A stretch of 33,591 nt of DNA from an uncultured Pirellulaceae bacterium (lineage in GTDB: Bacteria; Planctomycetota; Planctomycetia; Pirellulales; Pirellulaceae), in assembly GCA_937944405.1 (NCBI GenBank), contig CALDYR010000150.1, forward strand, positions 1-33,591, written 5' to 3'. The translations under genes and the position numbers were made by a program. How positions within the stretch are numbered: position 1 is the stretch's first letter; each line of letters opens with the position of its first letter. The notes below the pieces were generated by a model. It saw only the letters and a program-made list of their open reading frames with translations. It did not search any database and had not been told where the DNA came from. Positions 7,779-16,544 of the stretch are shown here, in pieces.

Positions 7779-9395
7779 TCAAGCGGCTCGGGCGATGTTG
7801 AGATTGCTGGGTTGAGCAGTGTTAAAGTCCTCCAGCGCATGATAGAAACGGTGGAGAATAAACTGATAAGCCACCTGTTCATCGACCATCGTTGGCGACG
7901 TTGAGATGAACCCCGCGTTTCGGAAGGCGCGTTCGGAGGCCATATTTCCTGGTTTTACTTGTGCAACAATCTGTTGAACCTTTTTCTCAGCACTGAAGAT
8001 TGCCGACGTGGCTTTTTCAATCAAGGTCGTTCCCACCCCGCGGCTGCGATGTTCGGCACCGACTACGATCCCAATTTTGACCGTGTTCATGTGGTCGTGT
8101 GTAAAATCGATTTGAATTTTACCGATCGCATTTCCCGAACGATCTTCCGCCATCAACAAAATACGTTCGGGGGTTTCAAGGCTTTTGATTAACCGCTGTT
8201 CATGTTCGGCCGAATCAATCGGAGCACCGTCGAAGCAAACGGATCGCACCTCGGGATCGTTTCGCCAGCCAAGCAATACATCAGCGTCTTGTGCCCGCAC
8301 ATTTCGAAACACTAACAACTCACTGTACAGGGCGCGCGAGACACGATTGGCCCCCATGCCGTCGATCAACTTCCTGCCCGCATCCGACATCGATTGGCGT
8401 TGGATTGGATCGTCGATCAATGTTTTGATAAATTTTGAAAGAACTGTCTGCGTGTTAGGTACCGCGTCGCGCTGAATATGGGACGCCCGGAAACGGCACA
8501 AAGTGTTTCGTTTGGATAGATCTTTGACGACTGGAATTTGGTGTTTCGAGGTTGGAATTGCGATCCCCGGCACCCCCAATTTGGCTAATTCGTAACACCT
8601 CCCACCGCCGGCGGTGATCGCCAAATCGACGGCACCCATTAGCACGTCTATCCGATCGACGTTGCGGTGAATTCGGAAGCTAAAATTTGAAGAACGCTCG
8701 AATTCACGCAACTGAACTTCATGGGCAAAGTTAGGGCCAATCACACAATCAACGACGATGTTGGCGGCGCGGCAGCCGTCGATTTGAGCCAGCGCTTGCA
8801 GCACCGGCAATGTATAGTTGGCGCTGTCCGTTGAGCCCATGGTGACCAAGATTCGTTTCGCAACACTGCGTACCGTAGGTGCCGGTTTGTTGTTGTCCGA
8901 AGCTGAACCGAATTCGGGTTTTAGCATCGTATAGCGTGTCCCACACAGCACTTTGGTGTGGCGCAATTTTTGATAACGCGATGCGTCGGGTTGCGCATTT
9001 TGGTTCAGCACCAGATCGGCGTGAACGTGATCGCCATGACCGAAATCGTCAACCACCATCAAAAGGGCTTCGTCGGATTTGACTGCATGCTGATACTGAT
9101 CACCAAAACAATATCCATCCAGCACGACCCAATCGACATTCAGTCGTTCCGAAACTTCGCGGGTCTGGGTGGCGTCCTGCTGAGAGCCTCGGGGGGAAGC
9201 GATGGTGACCACATCGCAACCGGCGTGATCCAGCTTGCGTTGCATAGACCCCGGAATTTCACCGACCAAAAATGTGACTTGGAAACCCAACTTCCGACAC
9301 CCGTTTGCCAGCGCTAACATTCTGAATAAGTGCCCACCCCCAATGGCGACCCCGGCGTCAGCACGAATCAAAATCTTGTTCTTTTCGACGGCCAC
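7779..9395 (-). CDS. PseG-like UDP-sugar hydrolase fused to GNAT acetyltransferase (PseG-PseH type)
   Basis: This two-domain protein has 538 aa. Residues about 7-350 resemble PseG/SpsG, which removes UDP from a 2,4-diacetamido-trideoxyhexose on the way to pseudaminic-acid-type sugars. Visible motifs are RADAGVAIGGGHLFR (His22 is the conserved base region), GTRYTMLKPEF, and AITAGGGRCYELAKLGVP near the UDP site. Residues about 362-500 are a GNAT acetyltransferase with the acetyl-CoA motif RSRGVG (about 450-455), as in PseH, which acetylates N4 one step earlier. The start is GTG at 9395: it overlaps the TAG of the upstream gene (TAGTG) and is preceded by AAAGGTGG. A TTG 45 bp upstream (9440) lies inside the upstream gene and is less likely. 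Coupling to the SpsF-like gene indicates one pathway. PseB, PseC and PseI are not in this window. Confidence 0.85.
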   Translation of the reverse strand: MAVEKNKILIRADAGVAIGGGHLFRMLALANGCRKLGFQVTFLVGEIPGSMQRKLDHAGCDVVTIASPRGSQQDATQTREVSERLNVDWVVLDGYCFGDQYQHAVKSDEALLMVVDDFGHGDHVHADLVLNQNAQPDASRYQKLRHTKVLCGTRYTMLKPEFGSASDNNKPAPTVRSVAKRILVTMGSTDSANYTLPVLQALAQIDGCRAANIVVDCVIGPNFAHEVQLREFERSSNFSFRIHRNVDRIDVLMGAVDLAITAGGGRCYELAKLGVPGIAIPTSKHQIPVVKDLSKRNTLCRFRASHIQRDAVPNTQTVLSKFIKTLIDDPIQRQSMSDAGRKLIDGMGANRVSRALYSELLVFRNVRAQDADVLLGWRNDPEVRSVCFDGAPIDSAEHEQRLIKSLETPERILLMAEDRSGNAIGKIQIDFTHDHMNTVKIGIVVGAEHRSRGVGTTLIEKATSAIFSAEKKVQQIVAQVKPGNMASERAFRNAGFISTSPTMVDEQVAYQFILHRFYHALEDFNTAQPSNLNIARAA

Positions 9396-10123
9396 TACGC
9401 CACCTTTTTTTGAATGATGGGTTGATTGGTGCTCAACCAATGAGGATTGCTCTGGTAGGCATCGACAATCTGACGCCAGCCAAATCGCTGATGGCCAAAA
9501 TGACGATAGATTAAATTAACAAGCCGCAGGTCTTCAGCGGTATCAACGACCCAACGCAGGTGCGAGTGATCGTTGCGAGGCTGAACGCTGCCGATGCGAT
9601 ACAGAGAGGGAGTTTGGTAGATCGGTTCAGTGACGCGCTGCCGTTCCGGTTTGGCGCGTGCGAGACTGTCCACTAAAAGTAAGGTTTGCAGGCTAAAAGC
9701 TTCCACGTCCATCCCGTGCGGGTAACACCGCTTGGGGAAGAAATTGCTGGCATAATCAAGAAAGGAATCGTTCTCTAATTTAATCACAACTTGGTCGATC
9801 ACGCCGCTGTCAATCAAAGGGCAATCGGCGGCGATACGCACGATTCGATCGGCTTGGAAGGTTTTGGCGGTTTGGACATATCGGCTGAGGACGTCTAACT
9901 GATCACCGGCGTAAATTTGGTAACCGAAGTCTCGGCAATGATCAACGATAGGTAGATCGATTGGCAGGTCGGACGTGGCCACGACAACTTGGTCGACAAA
10001 CTGGCATCTTTGCACTCTTCTCACGACTCGATCAAGCACCGTCATTCCATTGACATCGCGTAAGACTTTGCCCGGTAGCGGGACGCTGTCCATGTCGGCT
10101 TGAATAATCGCGACGTTTTTCAT
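9395..10123 (-). CDS. SpsF-like cytidylyltransferase family protein
   Basis: The product (242 aa) belongs to the SpsF/acylneuraminate cytidylyltransferase group, which activates an acidic sugar as CMP-sugar. Seen are LPGKVL (16-21), a DRIVRIAADCPLID segment with the metal-binding Asp, DYASN, a GMDVEAF segment, RVTEPIY and RWVVDTAEDLRLV. All are family landmarks in the right order. The N-terminal nucleotide motif, usually QARMGSTRLPGK, reads QADMDSVPLPGK, so both usual arginines are missing, which may change the nucleotide or activity. The start is the ATG at 10123, which gives the correct family N-terminus; an upstream in-frame start at 10177 adds 18 unrelated residues. It is translationally coupled to the PseG-GNAT gene, so the two probably act in sequence on one sugar. 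Confidence 0.82.
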   Translation of the reverse strand: MKNVAIIQADMDSVPLPGKVLRDVNGMTVLDRVVRRVQRCQFVDQVVVATSDLPIDLPIVDHCRDFGYQIYAGDQLDVLSRYVQTAKTFQADRIVRIAADCPLIDSGVIDQVVIKLENDSFLDYASNFFPKRCYPHGMDVEAFSLQTLLLVDSLARAKPERQRVTEPIYQTPSLYRIGSVQPRNDHSHLRWVVDTAEDLRLVNLIYRHFGHQRFGWRQIVDAYQSNPHWLSTNQPIIQKKVA

Positions 10124-10245
10124 GATGCACTTTTCAGCGTTAAAAAAGACGTTGTTAACATGGGCGACGCGTGCCATTTTTACGCTCAGTCAGCCCGTAG
10201 AAGCGGTGCTTGATTGCGATCTGAAGATCAGACCGCGGCGGGAAT

Positions 10246-12342
10246 CTAATGAACCGTTGCGTTAAACGTTTCTCTTAATTCGTCGGCCAATTCGTTGTAA
10301 CGTGAGTAGAAAGATCGAGCCAACAGGGCTAAGTACAGATTCATGCCGATCGACAGCAGCGCGATAAACCAGAGTGCGTTTACCAATTTGCCGGATGTGG
10401 CAACCGCAACGTTTTGCTGGCGAAAATTTCCATCGAAGTGATCTTTACTCGACCGGAGGGACATGTCAGCCACGCCTGAACCGGTTTGGAAATTAGCGCC
10501 CGTATTGGTGGCGATGCGATTGTTGGGAGGCCCATTACGGCCGACCGCCAAGTTTCCACCAAGCGTATTTTCTACTAAACCGTCATCGTTGAATGATGAA
10601 ACATGGCCGTTGTTGTTCAGTTGGTTTTTTGCGTGTCGGAGTTGCTGTTCTTGGTATTTGGAGTCCACCTGATTTTCCAAAGCGTGCAGTTTGTTTGACT
10701 GATCGATGGCGGCTATTTTTTTATTGATCCGTATCAGCTGAGCTTCGTTTTCTTGGGCGTAGCGTAAAAATTCGGGATCGTCCGCGTCGCGGGGCGGTCT
10801 TACGGTAGCGCCGGTGCTTAAACGTTCTGCGTTGGTTAAACGTTCCGCATTGGTTAGACGCGCATCACGTGCCGAAGAGAGGCGAAGATCGGCGTAACGA
10901 TCTGTCGCAATCGGAGGCTCCGTTTGGTAAATCCTCGGCAATTCGGCACTTTGATACGGTCGCGACTCAAGGCCTGCGATTGAGTACCTCGAGTCGCGCG
11001 AACGTGCTTGTAGGTTTAGTTCTTCCAGTTGCCGTTGTTGTTGCTCAAGCTCTCGGGCTTTTCGTGCCAGCTCCAGTTCTCTGTCGTTCAGTTCGGTAAA
11101 CCCGCGCACCAAGGCGCGTTCGCGGAGTTGATCCTCTGGGGAGGGGCGGCGTGACGTAACTGTTTCGCGACGATCGGTCAGCGGGTCGCGCGATCGCAGC
11201 GTATCATCGCGATAAATATCTACCATGCGATCTTGGTAGCTGCGCCGGATGGGTGAATCGTAATCGCGATCTAAATCGCCGTCCCGAGGACGAAAGTCCT
11301 GTTCATTAGCCGCTCGTCTCAATGTAAAGTCGCGTCTGTCATCACGACTGCCCACGGTGCGGGTATCTGGCAGTACCCAGTTACCGTCGCCGTCACGACG
11401 CTCAGAGGCGTTGCTGGCGGTTCGATACTGCGGTTCGCGCGCAGTTCTTTGACCGGGTTGCGCGGCCGGGTTGCGATAGCCATCTGTCGTCGGGGAATAG
11501 CCGCCGGACTGTTGGAGCGGCAATCGCGCGACGTCAACTTTTTCGTTGTTGCGTGAAACGTATCTCAGGACAACGCCGCGCGCATCGTAACGATTGAAAT
11601 CATCTAACGTGTAAGAACCTTCTTCGATTCGTCGCAGATCATAATCGTCGATGTCGATAACGAGGTTGCCTTGGAAGGTGCTGACTTTGGAGGAGAAGAT
11701 TTTTGATTCGTTGCTACTGATTTGAGCGCGTTGTGAATCTCCAAAAAGTCGGATTTGATCGCTGTTGGTTTCTCCGCCTTGTAAAGGCGCGTAAAGATAA
11801 CCAGCCTGTTTTAACTCACGTTCCAACCCAGGCGTGATTTGCAAATCGTAGATACTGAAAACCGGTTGTGATGGGGACGAAACAAAGCGCGACTCGACTG
11901 GGGCGCGATTTTCAAACGACGCGTCGCGAAAACCGTCACGGCGCGGAGGCAAAACGCTGGTCGCAGATCGTTGGGACGATTGAGCCGAATAACGAGCCCG
12001 CTCGACGGCGGGGTTGCGATTCTGAGGAGCGTTTTCTGGTCCGAAAAAGGGACGTTGGTTCTGTCTTTCGCGTGCAAAATCGACCGTGTCGTCCACGATT
12101 ACGTACTTTTCACTGTCATTGTCGATTGAAGATCCAGACTGCAGCGCTGCTAGTCTCGTCCGATTTGTTGGCGCCGCAAGGTTCGTCTGAGCGGTGCGAT
12201 TGGTTGAACCGGTTCGGCCGGTTGAGTTGGTTTGTGGCGCGACGGAATTTTCTTGCGTCGACTGGCGCGGGCTAAAGCCGCTCTGGGCGTAGACCATGGT
12301 GGTCGACGTCAGCATCAGTACCGCAGTGAATAAGCCCTTCAT
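10246..12342 (-). CDS. Secreted, C-terminally anchored low-complexity protein, unknown function
   Basis: I do not recognise this 698-aa protein. It starts with a signal peptide (KGLFTAVLMLTSTTMVYAQ). A long Arg/Asn/Gln/Asp-rich, probably disordered region follows, with one more ordered stretch (about residues 165-280, from FSIYDLQITPG to VDVARLPL). A coiled coil lies around ELARKARELEQQQRQLEEL, and a second charged helix near KLHALENQVDSKYQEQQL. One membrane helix sits close to the C-terminus (VNALWFIALLSIGMNLYLAL), followed by about 25 residues. An 18-bp duplication (about 10819-10858) encodes repeated LTNAER. The start at ATG 12342 is supported by GGAG 8 bp upstream and by the signal peptide. 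It is transcribed divergently from the GT2 gene. An envelope-spanning or scaffold role is inference only. Confidence 0.75.
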   Translation of the reverse strand: MKGLFTAVLMLTSTTMVYAQSGFSPRQSTQENSVAPQTNSTGRTGSTNRTAQTNLAAPTNRTRLAALQSGSSIDNDSEKYVIVDDTVDFARERQNQRPFFGPENAPQNRNPAVERARYSAQSSQRSATSVLPPRRDGFRDASFENRAPVESRFVSSPSQPVFSIYDLQITPGLERELKQAGYLYAPLQGGETNSDQIRLFGDSQRAQISSNESKIFSSKVSTFQGNLVIDIDDYDLRRIEEGSYTLDDFNRYDARGVVLRYVSRNNEKVDVARLPLQQSGGYSPTTDGYRNPAAQPGQRTAREPQYRTASNASERRDGDGNWVLPDTRTVGSRDDRRDFTLRRAANEQDFRPRDGDLDRDYDSPIRRSYQDRMVDIYRDDTLRSRDPLTDRRETVTSRRPSPEDQLRERALVRGFTELNDRELELARKARELEQQQRQLEELNLQARSRDSRYSIAGLESRPYQSAELPRIYQTEPPIATDRYADLRLSSARDARLTNAERLTNAERLSTGATVRPPRDADDPEFLRYAQENEAQLIRINKKIAAIDQSNKLHALENQVDSKYQEQQLRHAKNQLNNNGHVSSFNDDGLVENTLGGNLAVGRNGPPNNRIATNTGANFQTGSGVADMSLRSSKDHFDGNFRQQNVAVATSGKLVNALWFIALLSIGMNLYLALLARSFYSRYNELADELRETFNATVH

Positions 12343-12536
12343 GGGTTCGCTCCAAACATATTTGTCCCTAAATAGTATCACTATGTTAGCTATTTTTCGG
12401 GGTTGGCGTAAATAGCGGTTTCGGCGAAACTTGTGAGTCGACCGAAGCGCGGGGGGCATTCGGAATTCTCACGCCGCATGCTCTGCCCAGTCTCGGGCGC
12501 GTCCTTTCTGCAATCGCCTGTTGAATCTCTGCAATT

Positions 12537-13487
12537 ATGCTCCAGCTATCTTTTGTCATTCCCGCTTTCAACGAAGATCAATCGTTGCGGCAACTACATC
12601 AAGAGATCTGCAGCATCGCGGAAAAAGAGAGCTACGATTTCGAAATCATTTTTGTCGATGATGGTTCGACTGATAGCACTTGGGCGGAGATACGATCTTT
12701 GGCCCAAGAACACGCTCACGTGCGGGCGATCCGGTTTCGAACAAACTTTGGCAAAGCTGCGGCGCTGCGGGCCGGTGCGGCGGCCGCACTTGGGCGGTTG
12801 GTTGTGACGATGGATGCCGATTTACAAGACGACCCGGCTGAACTGCCGAAGATGCTTGTTGCCTTGGGCGATGATTTTGACTTGGTCAGCGGATGGAAAG
12901 AGGTCCGTAATGATCCTGTCAATAAAACGCTGCCATCGCGCGTGTTTAACGGGTTGGTTGGGTGTCTGACGGGGCTGAGACTTCACGATCACAACTGTGG
13001 TTTTAAAGTCTACCGAACCGAAATCTTTCGCGAGGTCAAGCTTTACGGCGAGATGCATCGTTTCGTGCCGGTACTGGCGGCGGCCAAAGGGTTCCGTGTC
13101 ACCGAAGTCCCAGTCAACCACCGGGCCCGACAGCATGGTTGTTCCAAATACGGCCTGCGACGACTTCCGAAGGGCTTTTTAGATTTGCTGACCGTCAGCT
13201 TTCTGACTGGTTTTAACCAAAGACCCCAACATCTACTGGGAATGTTTGGTTTGGCCAGTTTCAGTGTGGGACTGGTTGGCATGACTATTATGGCAATCTA
13301 TTGGATTTTGAGGATGGCGATGTACCCTGAGTGGACTCCGCTGCATCAACGTCCGATCGTTTTGTATTCGCTCGGAGCGCTGATTTTGGGTACGCAACTC
13401 CTGTCGATGGGTTTTTTGGCGGAACTGATTGTCGCCAAAGGTCAGGCGCGCGAAGAGCCTTATTCAATCTCTCAGACAATAGAGTAG
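12537..13487 (+). CDS. Polyprenyl-phosphate glycosyltransferase, GT2 family
   Basis: This GT2 enzyme (316 aa) is of the DPM1/GtrB/ArnC kind, which transfers a sugar from a nucleotide donor to undecaprenyl phosphate at the inner membrane. The N-terminal GT-A domain shows LSFVIPAFNEDQSLRQL, IIFVDDGSTDSTW, NFGKAAALRAG, and the metal-binding DADLQDDP with VSGWK after it. CGFKVYR follows at about residues 158-164. Two membrane helices lie near 235-260 and 278-302 (LYSLGALILGTQLLSMGFLAEL), as in GtrB. The ATG at 12537 gives an exact family N-terminus, but no clear ribosome binding site is visible before it. The sugar cannot be read from sequence. Confidence 0.88.
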   Translation: MLQLSFVIPAFNEDQSLRQLHQEICSIAEKESYDFEIIFVDDGSTDSTWAEIRSLAQEHAHVRAIRFRTNFGKAAALRAGAAAALGRLVVTMDADLQDDPAELPKMLVALGDDFDLVSGWKEVRNDPVNKTLPSRVFNGLVGCLTGLRLHDHNCGFKVYRTEIFREVKLYGEMHRFVPVLAAAKGFRVTEVPVNHRARQHGCSKYGLRRLPKGFLDLLTVSFLTGFNQRPQHLLGMFGLASFSVGLVGMTIMAIYWILRMAMYPEWTPLHQRPIVLYSLGALILGTQLLSMGFLAELIVAKGQAREEPYSISQTIE

Positions 13488-13636
13488 GCCTTCATCGTCG
13501 AGGGCTTTTGGCGTTTTGGAGTTTGGCGTCTCGGGGCGGTTCTGGTGTTGGGGCACGGTTGGGGTATTGCCGGAGTGCAATTTTGGAGCCTGCACTAAAT
13601 TCCGGGAAGCCCCCTTATAAAAGGCTGGGATGGAGC

Positions 13637-14782
13637 CTAAATCAATTCGTCGTACACCGCGCCGACGCCCTTGGCCATCGCGGTATCGGACAGACAACTG
13701 CGTTGGCGTTCAAGCGCCGACCGGCTCATTCCGGTCCAAGCATCGCCATCGCCAATCAGTGCGGCCAACTTTTGGGCTAAATCTTCGGCGTTGGCCGGCT
13801 GAAAGATCAGCCCATCGACGCCATCGCGCACCGCTTCGGGAATCCCTTCGACATTCGCAGCCACCACTGGCACCGCATTGGCCATCGCCTCCAACACCAC
13901 CATCGGTAATCCCTCGCCGTATAAACTTGGCAAAACAAACACGTCCATCAGATCCAATTGACGATCAACGTCTGTTTGAAATCCGGTCCACTGGATCATG
14001 TCTGCAATTCCGAGTCTCTCTACGTGATTGTGTATTTCACTTTCGTACTCAGGGGTCTCAAACGGTCCGACCGCCCGCAGTGTCACTTTCACGTTTTTAT
14101 CTTTCAGGATCTTGAGCGCGTCGAGTAACACTTCGGTGCCTTTGCGGGGGCGGAAGAGTGCCATCGTCCCGATCGTCCAAACGCCTTGGGCTGCTGATCT
14201 TGGTGCTGCGTCGGGAACTGGGGACACCCCGTTTGCAACGACGCTTAAGCTTTCTGCAGGGTGCCCCAATTGCTCCATGTAGCGACTGAGGCTGTTTGAC
14301 ACACAAACCATACGATCCACGCGGCGGAGGCTAAACTTCTCCATCCAAGTGTTCAGTCGATTCATTAACCCACGATTTGAATCGCGACCGACAGGACTAT
14401 GTACATGATAGACCAATGGGCAACCGAGCTTTTTCGCGGCCATCGACGCAATCATTAGCGTGCGGGGAGTGTGGGCGTGTAAAATCTGGTAGCCATGTTC
14501 TTGGACCATGCTGACGACGCGCTTATAGCAACCAATATCGAACTTCGACTTCATGTTGAGTTCCATCAATGGCGTGTCAGATGTACGAACTTGGGGAAAC
14601 TTTTTGGGTTTGAGGCAGGCAAACCCGACCTCATAACCAAATTGAGGCAGGGCAGTGGCTAACAGATCTTGCACACGTTCGGCACCTGAAAAGTGTTCGC
14701 CATTGATTAGGTGAAGCACCTTTACAGCGTCTACCTTGGTAAGTTTCTGGTTCAATTCAGCAGCATCAGCTTTAACAATCAC
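13637..14782 (-). CDS. Glycosyltransferase, GT4 family
   Basis: The product is a 381-aa GT-B fold glycosyltransferase. The N-terminal half has VKVLHLINGEHFSGAERV (the acceptor-side SGAE motif), ILHAHTPRTL and YHVHSPVGRDS. The C-terminal half has TMALFRPRKGTEVLLDAL, IQWTGFQTDVDRQLDLMDVF, and the donor site SLYGEGLPMVVLEAMANAVP with GIPEAV after it. It would build a surface glycan. The start is GTG at 14782; no strong ribosome binding site is seen, and a later start near the VDAVKVLHLI segment is possible. It converges with the GT2 gene, separated by 149 bp holding no gene. Confidence 0.87.
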   Translation of the reverse strand: MIVKADAAELNQKLTKVDAVKVLHLINGEHFSGAERVQDLLATALPQFGYEVGFACLKPKKFPQVRTSDTPLMELNMKSKFDIGCYKRVVSMVQEHGYQILHAHTPRTLMIASMAAKKLGCPLVYHVHSPVGRDSNRGLMNRLNTWMEKFSLRRVDRMVCVSNSLSRYMEQLGHPAESLSVVANGVSPVPDAAPRSAAQGVWTIGTMALFRPRKGTEVLLDALKILKDKNVKVTLRAVGPFETPEYESEIHNHVERLGIADMIQWTGFQTDVDRQLDLMDVFVLPSLYGEGLPMVVLEAMANAVPVVAANVEGIPEAVRDGVDGLIFQPANAEDLAQKLAALIGDGDAWTGMSRSALERQRSCLSDTAMAKGVGAVYDELI

Positions 14783-14962
14783 GGGTCAGTTCACATAAGG
14801 GGGATGGAGAGGAAACTCCATAAGCCTAGGTCACAGTTAACTGAATATGAATCAAGAAAAATTGGCCCTCACAACCGGCACACCTGTTTCGATCGCCACG
14901 TCAAATCGCAACCTTGCACATAATTCCGGGGGGTGGACGAGTTTAGCCCCGCCAACGGCGTT

Positions 14963-15475
14963 TCATAAAGGCAGTGTGACCGTCGCCCACTGGCCACGGT
15001 TTTCGTCGACCGACATTTCTACACCGCCAATGGGTTTGGTGACAGACTTTTTTAATCGCAAGATCAACTGCCACCCAATATATTCCGCTAACAATTCAGC
15101 CGTCGTATTGGCAATCGGTAACAGGACGCAATCCTCCAACGGAAAAATCCAGCGTTTCTGTTCGAATCGTACCAAAACTTCGTTATCCTCAGGTGCGTTG
15201 GGTTCGACGGAGATCATCGAGTGCTTCGTCGGCAGCAGCATACGATGATCCAAACTGGCAATCACCGCCATCAAATTATCACGCAGCGCAATGAAGTCGA
15301 TCACGTAACCATTTTCATCCAAAGGCCCGAACACCTTGCATTTTACGCGATAGTTGTGGCCATGAAGTTGTTCGCAAACGTCACCGTTAAAGGTAATGAA
15401 ATGCGCGGCGCTGAAGACCAAATTGTCTTTTTCAAGGGCTACGTGAAATTGTTTTTGGAGATCTTTGTGGATCAT
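14963..15475 (-). CDS. 6-pyruvoyl-tetrahydropterin synthase / QueD family protein
   Basis: The family acts on 7,8-dihydroneopterin triphosphate to form a pterin or, as QueD, carboxytetrahydropterin. The 170-aa product keeps the zinc ligands His25 (in FSAAHF), His38 and His40 (CEQLHGHNY), the catalytic Cys34, and the Asp76-His77 pair (SLDHRML). It is longer than typical QueD (about 120 aa), mainly through an insertion around EPNAPEDNEVLVRFEQKRW (about residues 91-109). No queC or queE is nearby. The next gene upstream on the same strand is a CitG-like protein, a pairing that hints at tetrahydromethanopterin-type cofactor work rather than queuosine; that is inference. The start is the ATG at 15475. 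Confidence 0.85.
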   Translation of the reverse strand: MIHKDLQKQFHVALEKDNLVFSAAHFITFNGDVCEQLHGHNYRVKCKVFGPLDENGYVIDFIALRDNLMAVIASLDHRMLLPTKHSMISVEPNAPEDNEVLVRFEQKRWIFPLEDCVLLPIANTTAELLAEYIGWQLILRLKKSVTKPIGGVEMSVDENRGQWATVTLPL

Positions 15476-15498
15476 AGCGTACTCAACAGTCTACTTTT

Positions 15499-15623
15499 TA
15501 GGTTCTTCACGGAGCTTTGTGGCAACGAGTGCGTTCAAAGTTTCCCTTTCAGTAAATGATAGGGGATTCGCCCGAATTTCAGCAAACACAGCCAGGAATT
15601 CAGGCGAATTCTACGACGATTTC
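15499..15623 (+). repeat. Dispersed repeat family 2, copy 2
   Basis: 15499-15550 matches 6328-6380 over GGTTCTTC-CGGA, GTGGCA-CGAGTGCGT, CAAAG and the following TT-CC, with a few substitutions. The block 15603-15623 (GGCGAATTCTA then CGACGATTTC) matches 6524-6544. GATTCGCC at 15565-15572 is nearly an inverted copy of the start of that block, as in copy 1. The element fills the 183-bp gap between the pterin-enzyme and CitG-like genes. Confidence 0.55.
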
Positions 15624-15658
15624 GAAGCTTCCCAGTAAAATCTGGGGAGAGCCACTTT

Positions 15659-16543
15659 TTAACGAAACGGGGGAACCAGTCGATCGGTCGCGACCCCAAC
15701 GAATAAGGCCGCCGTGACCAGGTCAGCGGTGGTGCCGGGATTGCGCCGATGGTGATCGCTTCGCAGCCAGAAATCGAGATCGCCGACAGCCTTCCAAAAA
15801 GGTTCGAAGTCCTGGCCGCAGCCTTCGAATTGATCGATCGCCCGACCAGCGTACCCCGCCGACGCGATCGCGGTTTGGTCTCCAAGCTTCCGCGCGATTA
15901 AACTGTCGGGCCACTGGGCCATTGTTTTAACGTGAGCGTAGATGATTGCTGGAGTTAGGGAGCCCAAACGTTGCTGGCCCTGCTCAATCGCGGGCAGAAC
16001 GAAATCAATCACATCAGCAAATCCATTGCAGTACTGTTTGGCGATCATGTCCCGCTCTTGTGCAAATTTCATCGCAGCAACCAAATCGTGGGCAGTCGCG
16101 GTGGGATCGTTAACGTCGAATTGGTCGCTGCCTCCTAGCCCACCCGCTTGGGCTCCTCCGATCGCTTCGAAAATGAGCTCCGTTTCTTTGCCGGAGATCG
16201 AGTGGACCACCGCAAACAATTCGGCCGACGTCAGTGATTTGTTCACACGGTAAGCGCCGACCAAAGGGCAGAGCAGTAAGATGATTCCCAAATTGGTATT
16301 GGTGTCGGTTACCCAAGCGGTTGCTTGGACCGCACGCAAAATCATTTCACCAACCGACGCAGCAGGGTCGTGATCGATCGCATGCCCCAACACAACACCG
16401 CTGTTGAGAAAATCGATCAACGTTGCGTCTTCGAAGTCAGCACCGCGATGAACATTGCCGGGTTTGGCCGCGGAAACTTCTAATTGGCAGACCAAGGTTG
16501 CGATTTGCCCTAGCGTCAGTTCGAGCGATTGGGCCTGTTTCAT
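15659..16543 (-). CDS. CitG-like (triphosphoribosyl-dephospho-CoA synthase family) protein
   Basis: CitG/MdcB proteins join dephospho-CoA to ATP to make 2'-(5''-triphosphoribosyl)-3'-dephospho-CoA, the prosthetic-group precursor of citrate or malonate lyases. This 294-aa protein carries the family hallmark LEVSAAKPGNVHRG (21-34), TNTNLGIILLLCPL (NTNLG is highly conserved), a GGLGGSDQFDV segment and the C-terminal HRRNPGTTADLVTAALF. No citrate or malonate lyase subunit is present, so the classical role is unlikely. Related proteins occur with bacterial tetrahydromethanopterin genes (recalled, not checked). The start is ATG 16543, one base after the TGA of the upstream hydrolase gene (TGAAATG), indicating translational coupling; the upstream TTG at 16555 is less likely. 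Confidence 0.82.
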   Translation of the reverse strand: MKQAQSLELTLGQIATLVCQLEVSAAKPGNVHRGADFEDATLIDFLNSGVVLGHAIDHDPAASVGEMILRAVQATAWVTDTNTNLGIILLLCPLVGAYRVNKSLTSAELFAVVHSISGKETELIFEAIGGAQAGGLGGSDQFDVNDPTATAHDLVAAMKFAQERDMIAKQYCNGFADVIDFVLPAIEQGQQRLGSLTPAIIYAHVKTMAQWPDSLIARKLGDQTAIASAGYAGRAIDQFEGCGQDFEPFWKAVGDLDFWLRSDHHRRNPGTTADLVTAALFVGVATDRLVPPFR

Positions 16544-16544
16544 T

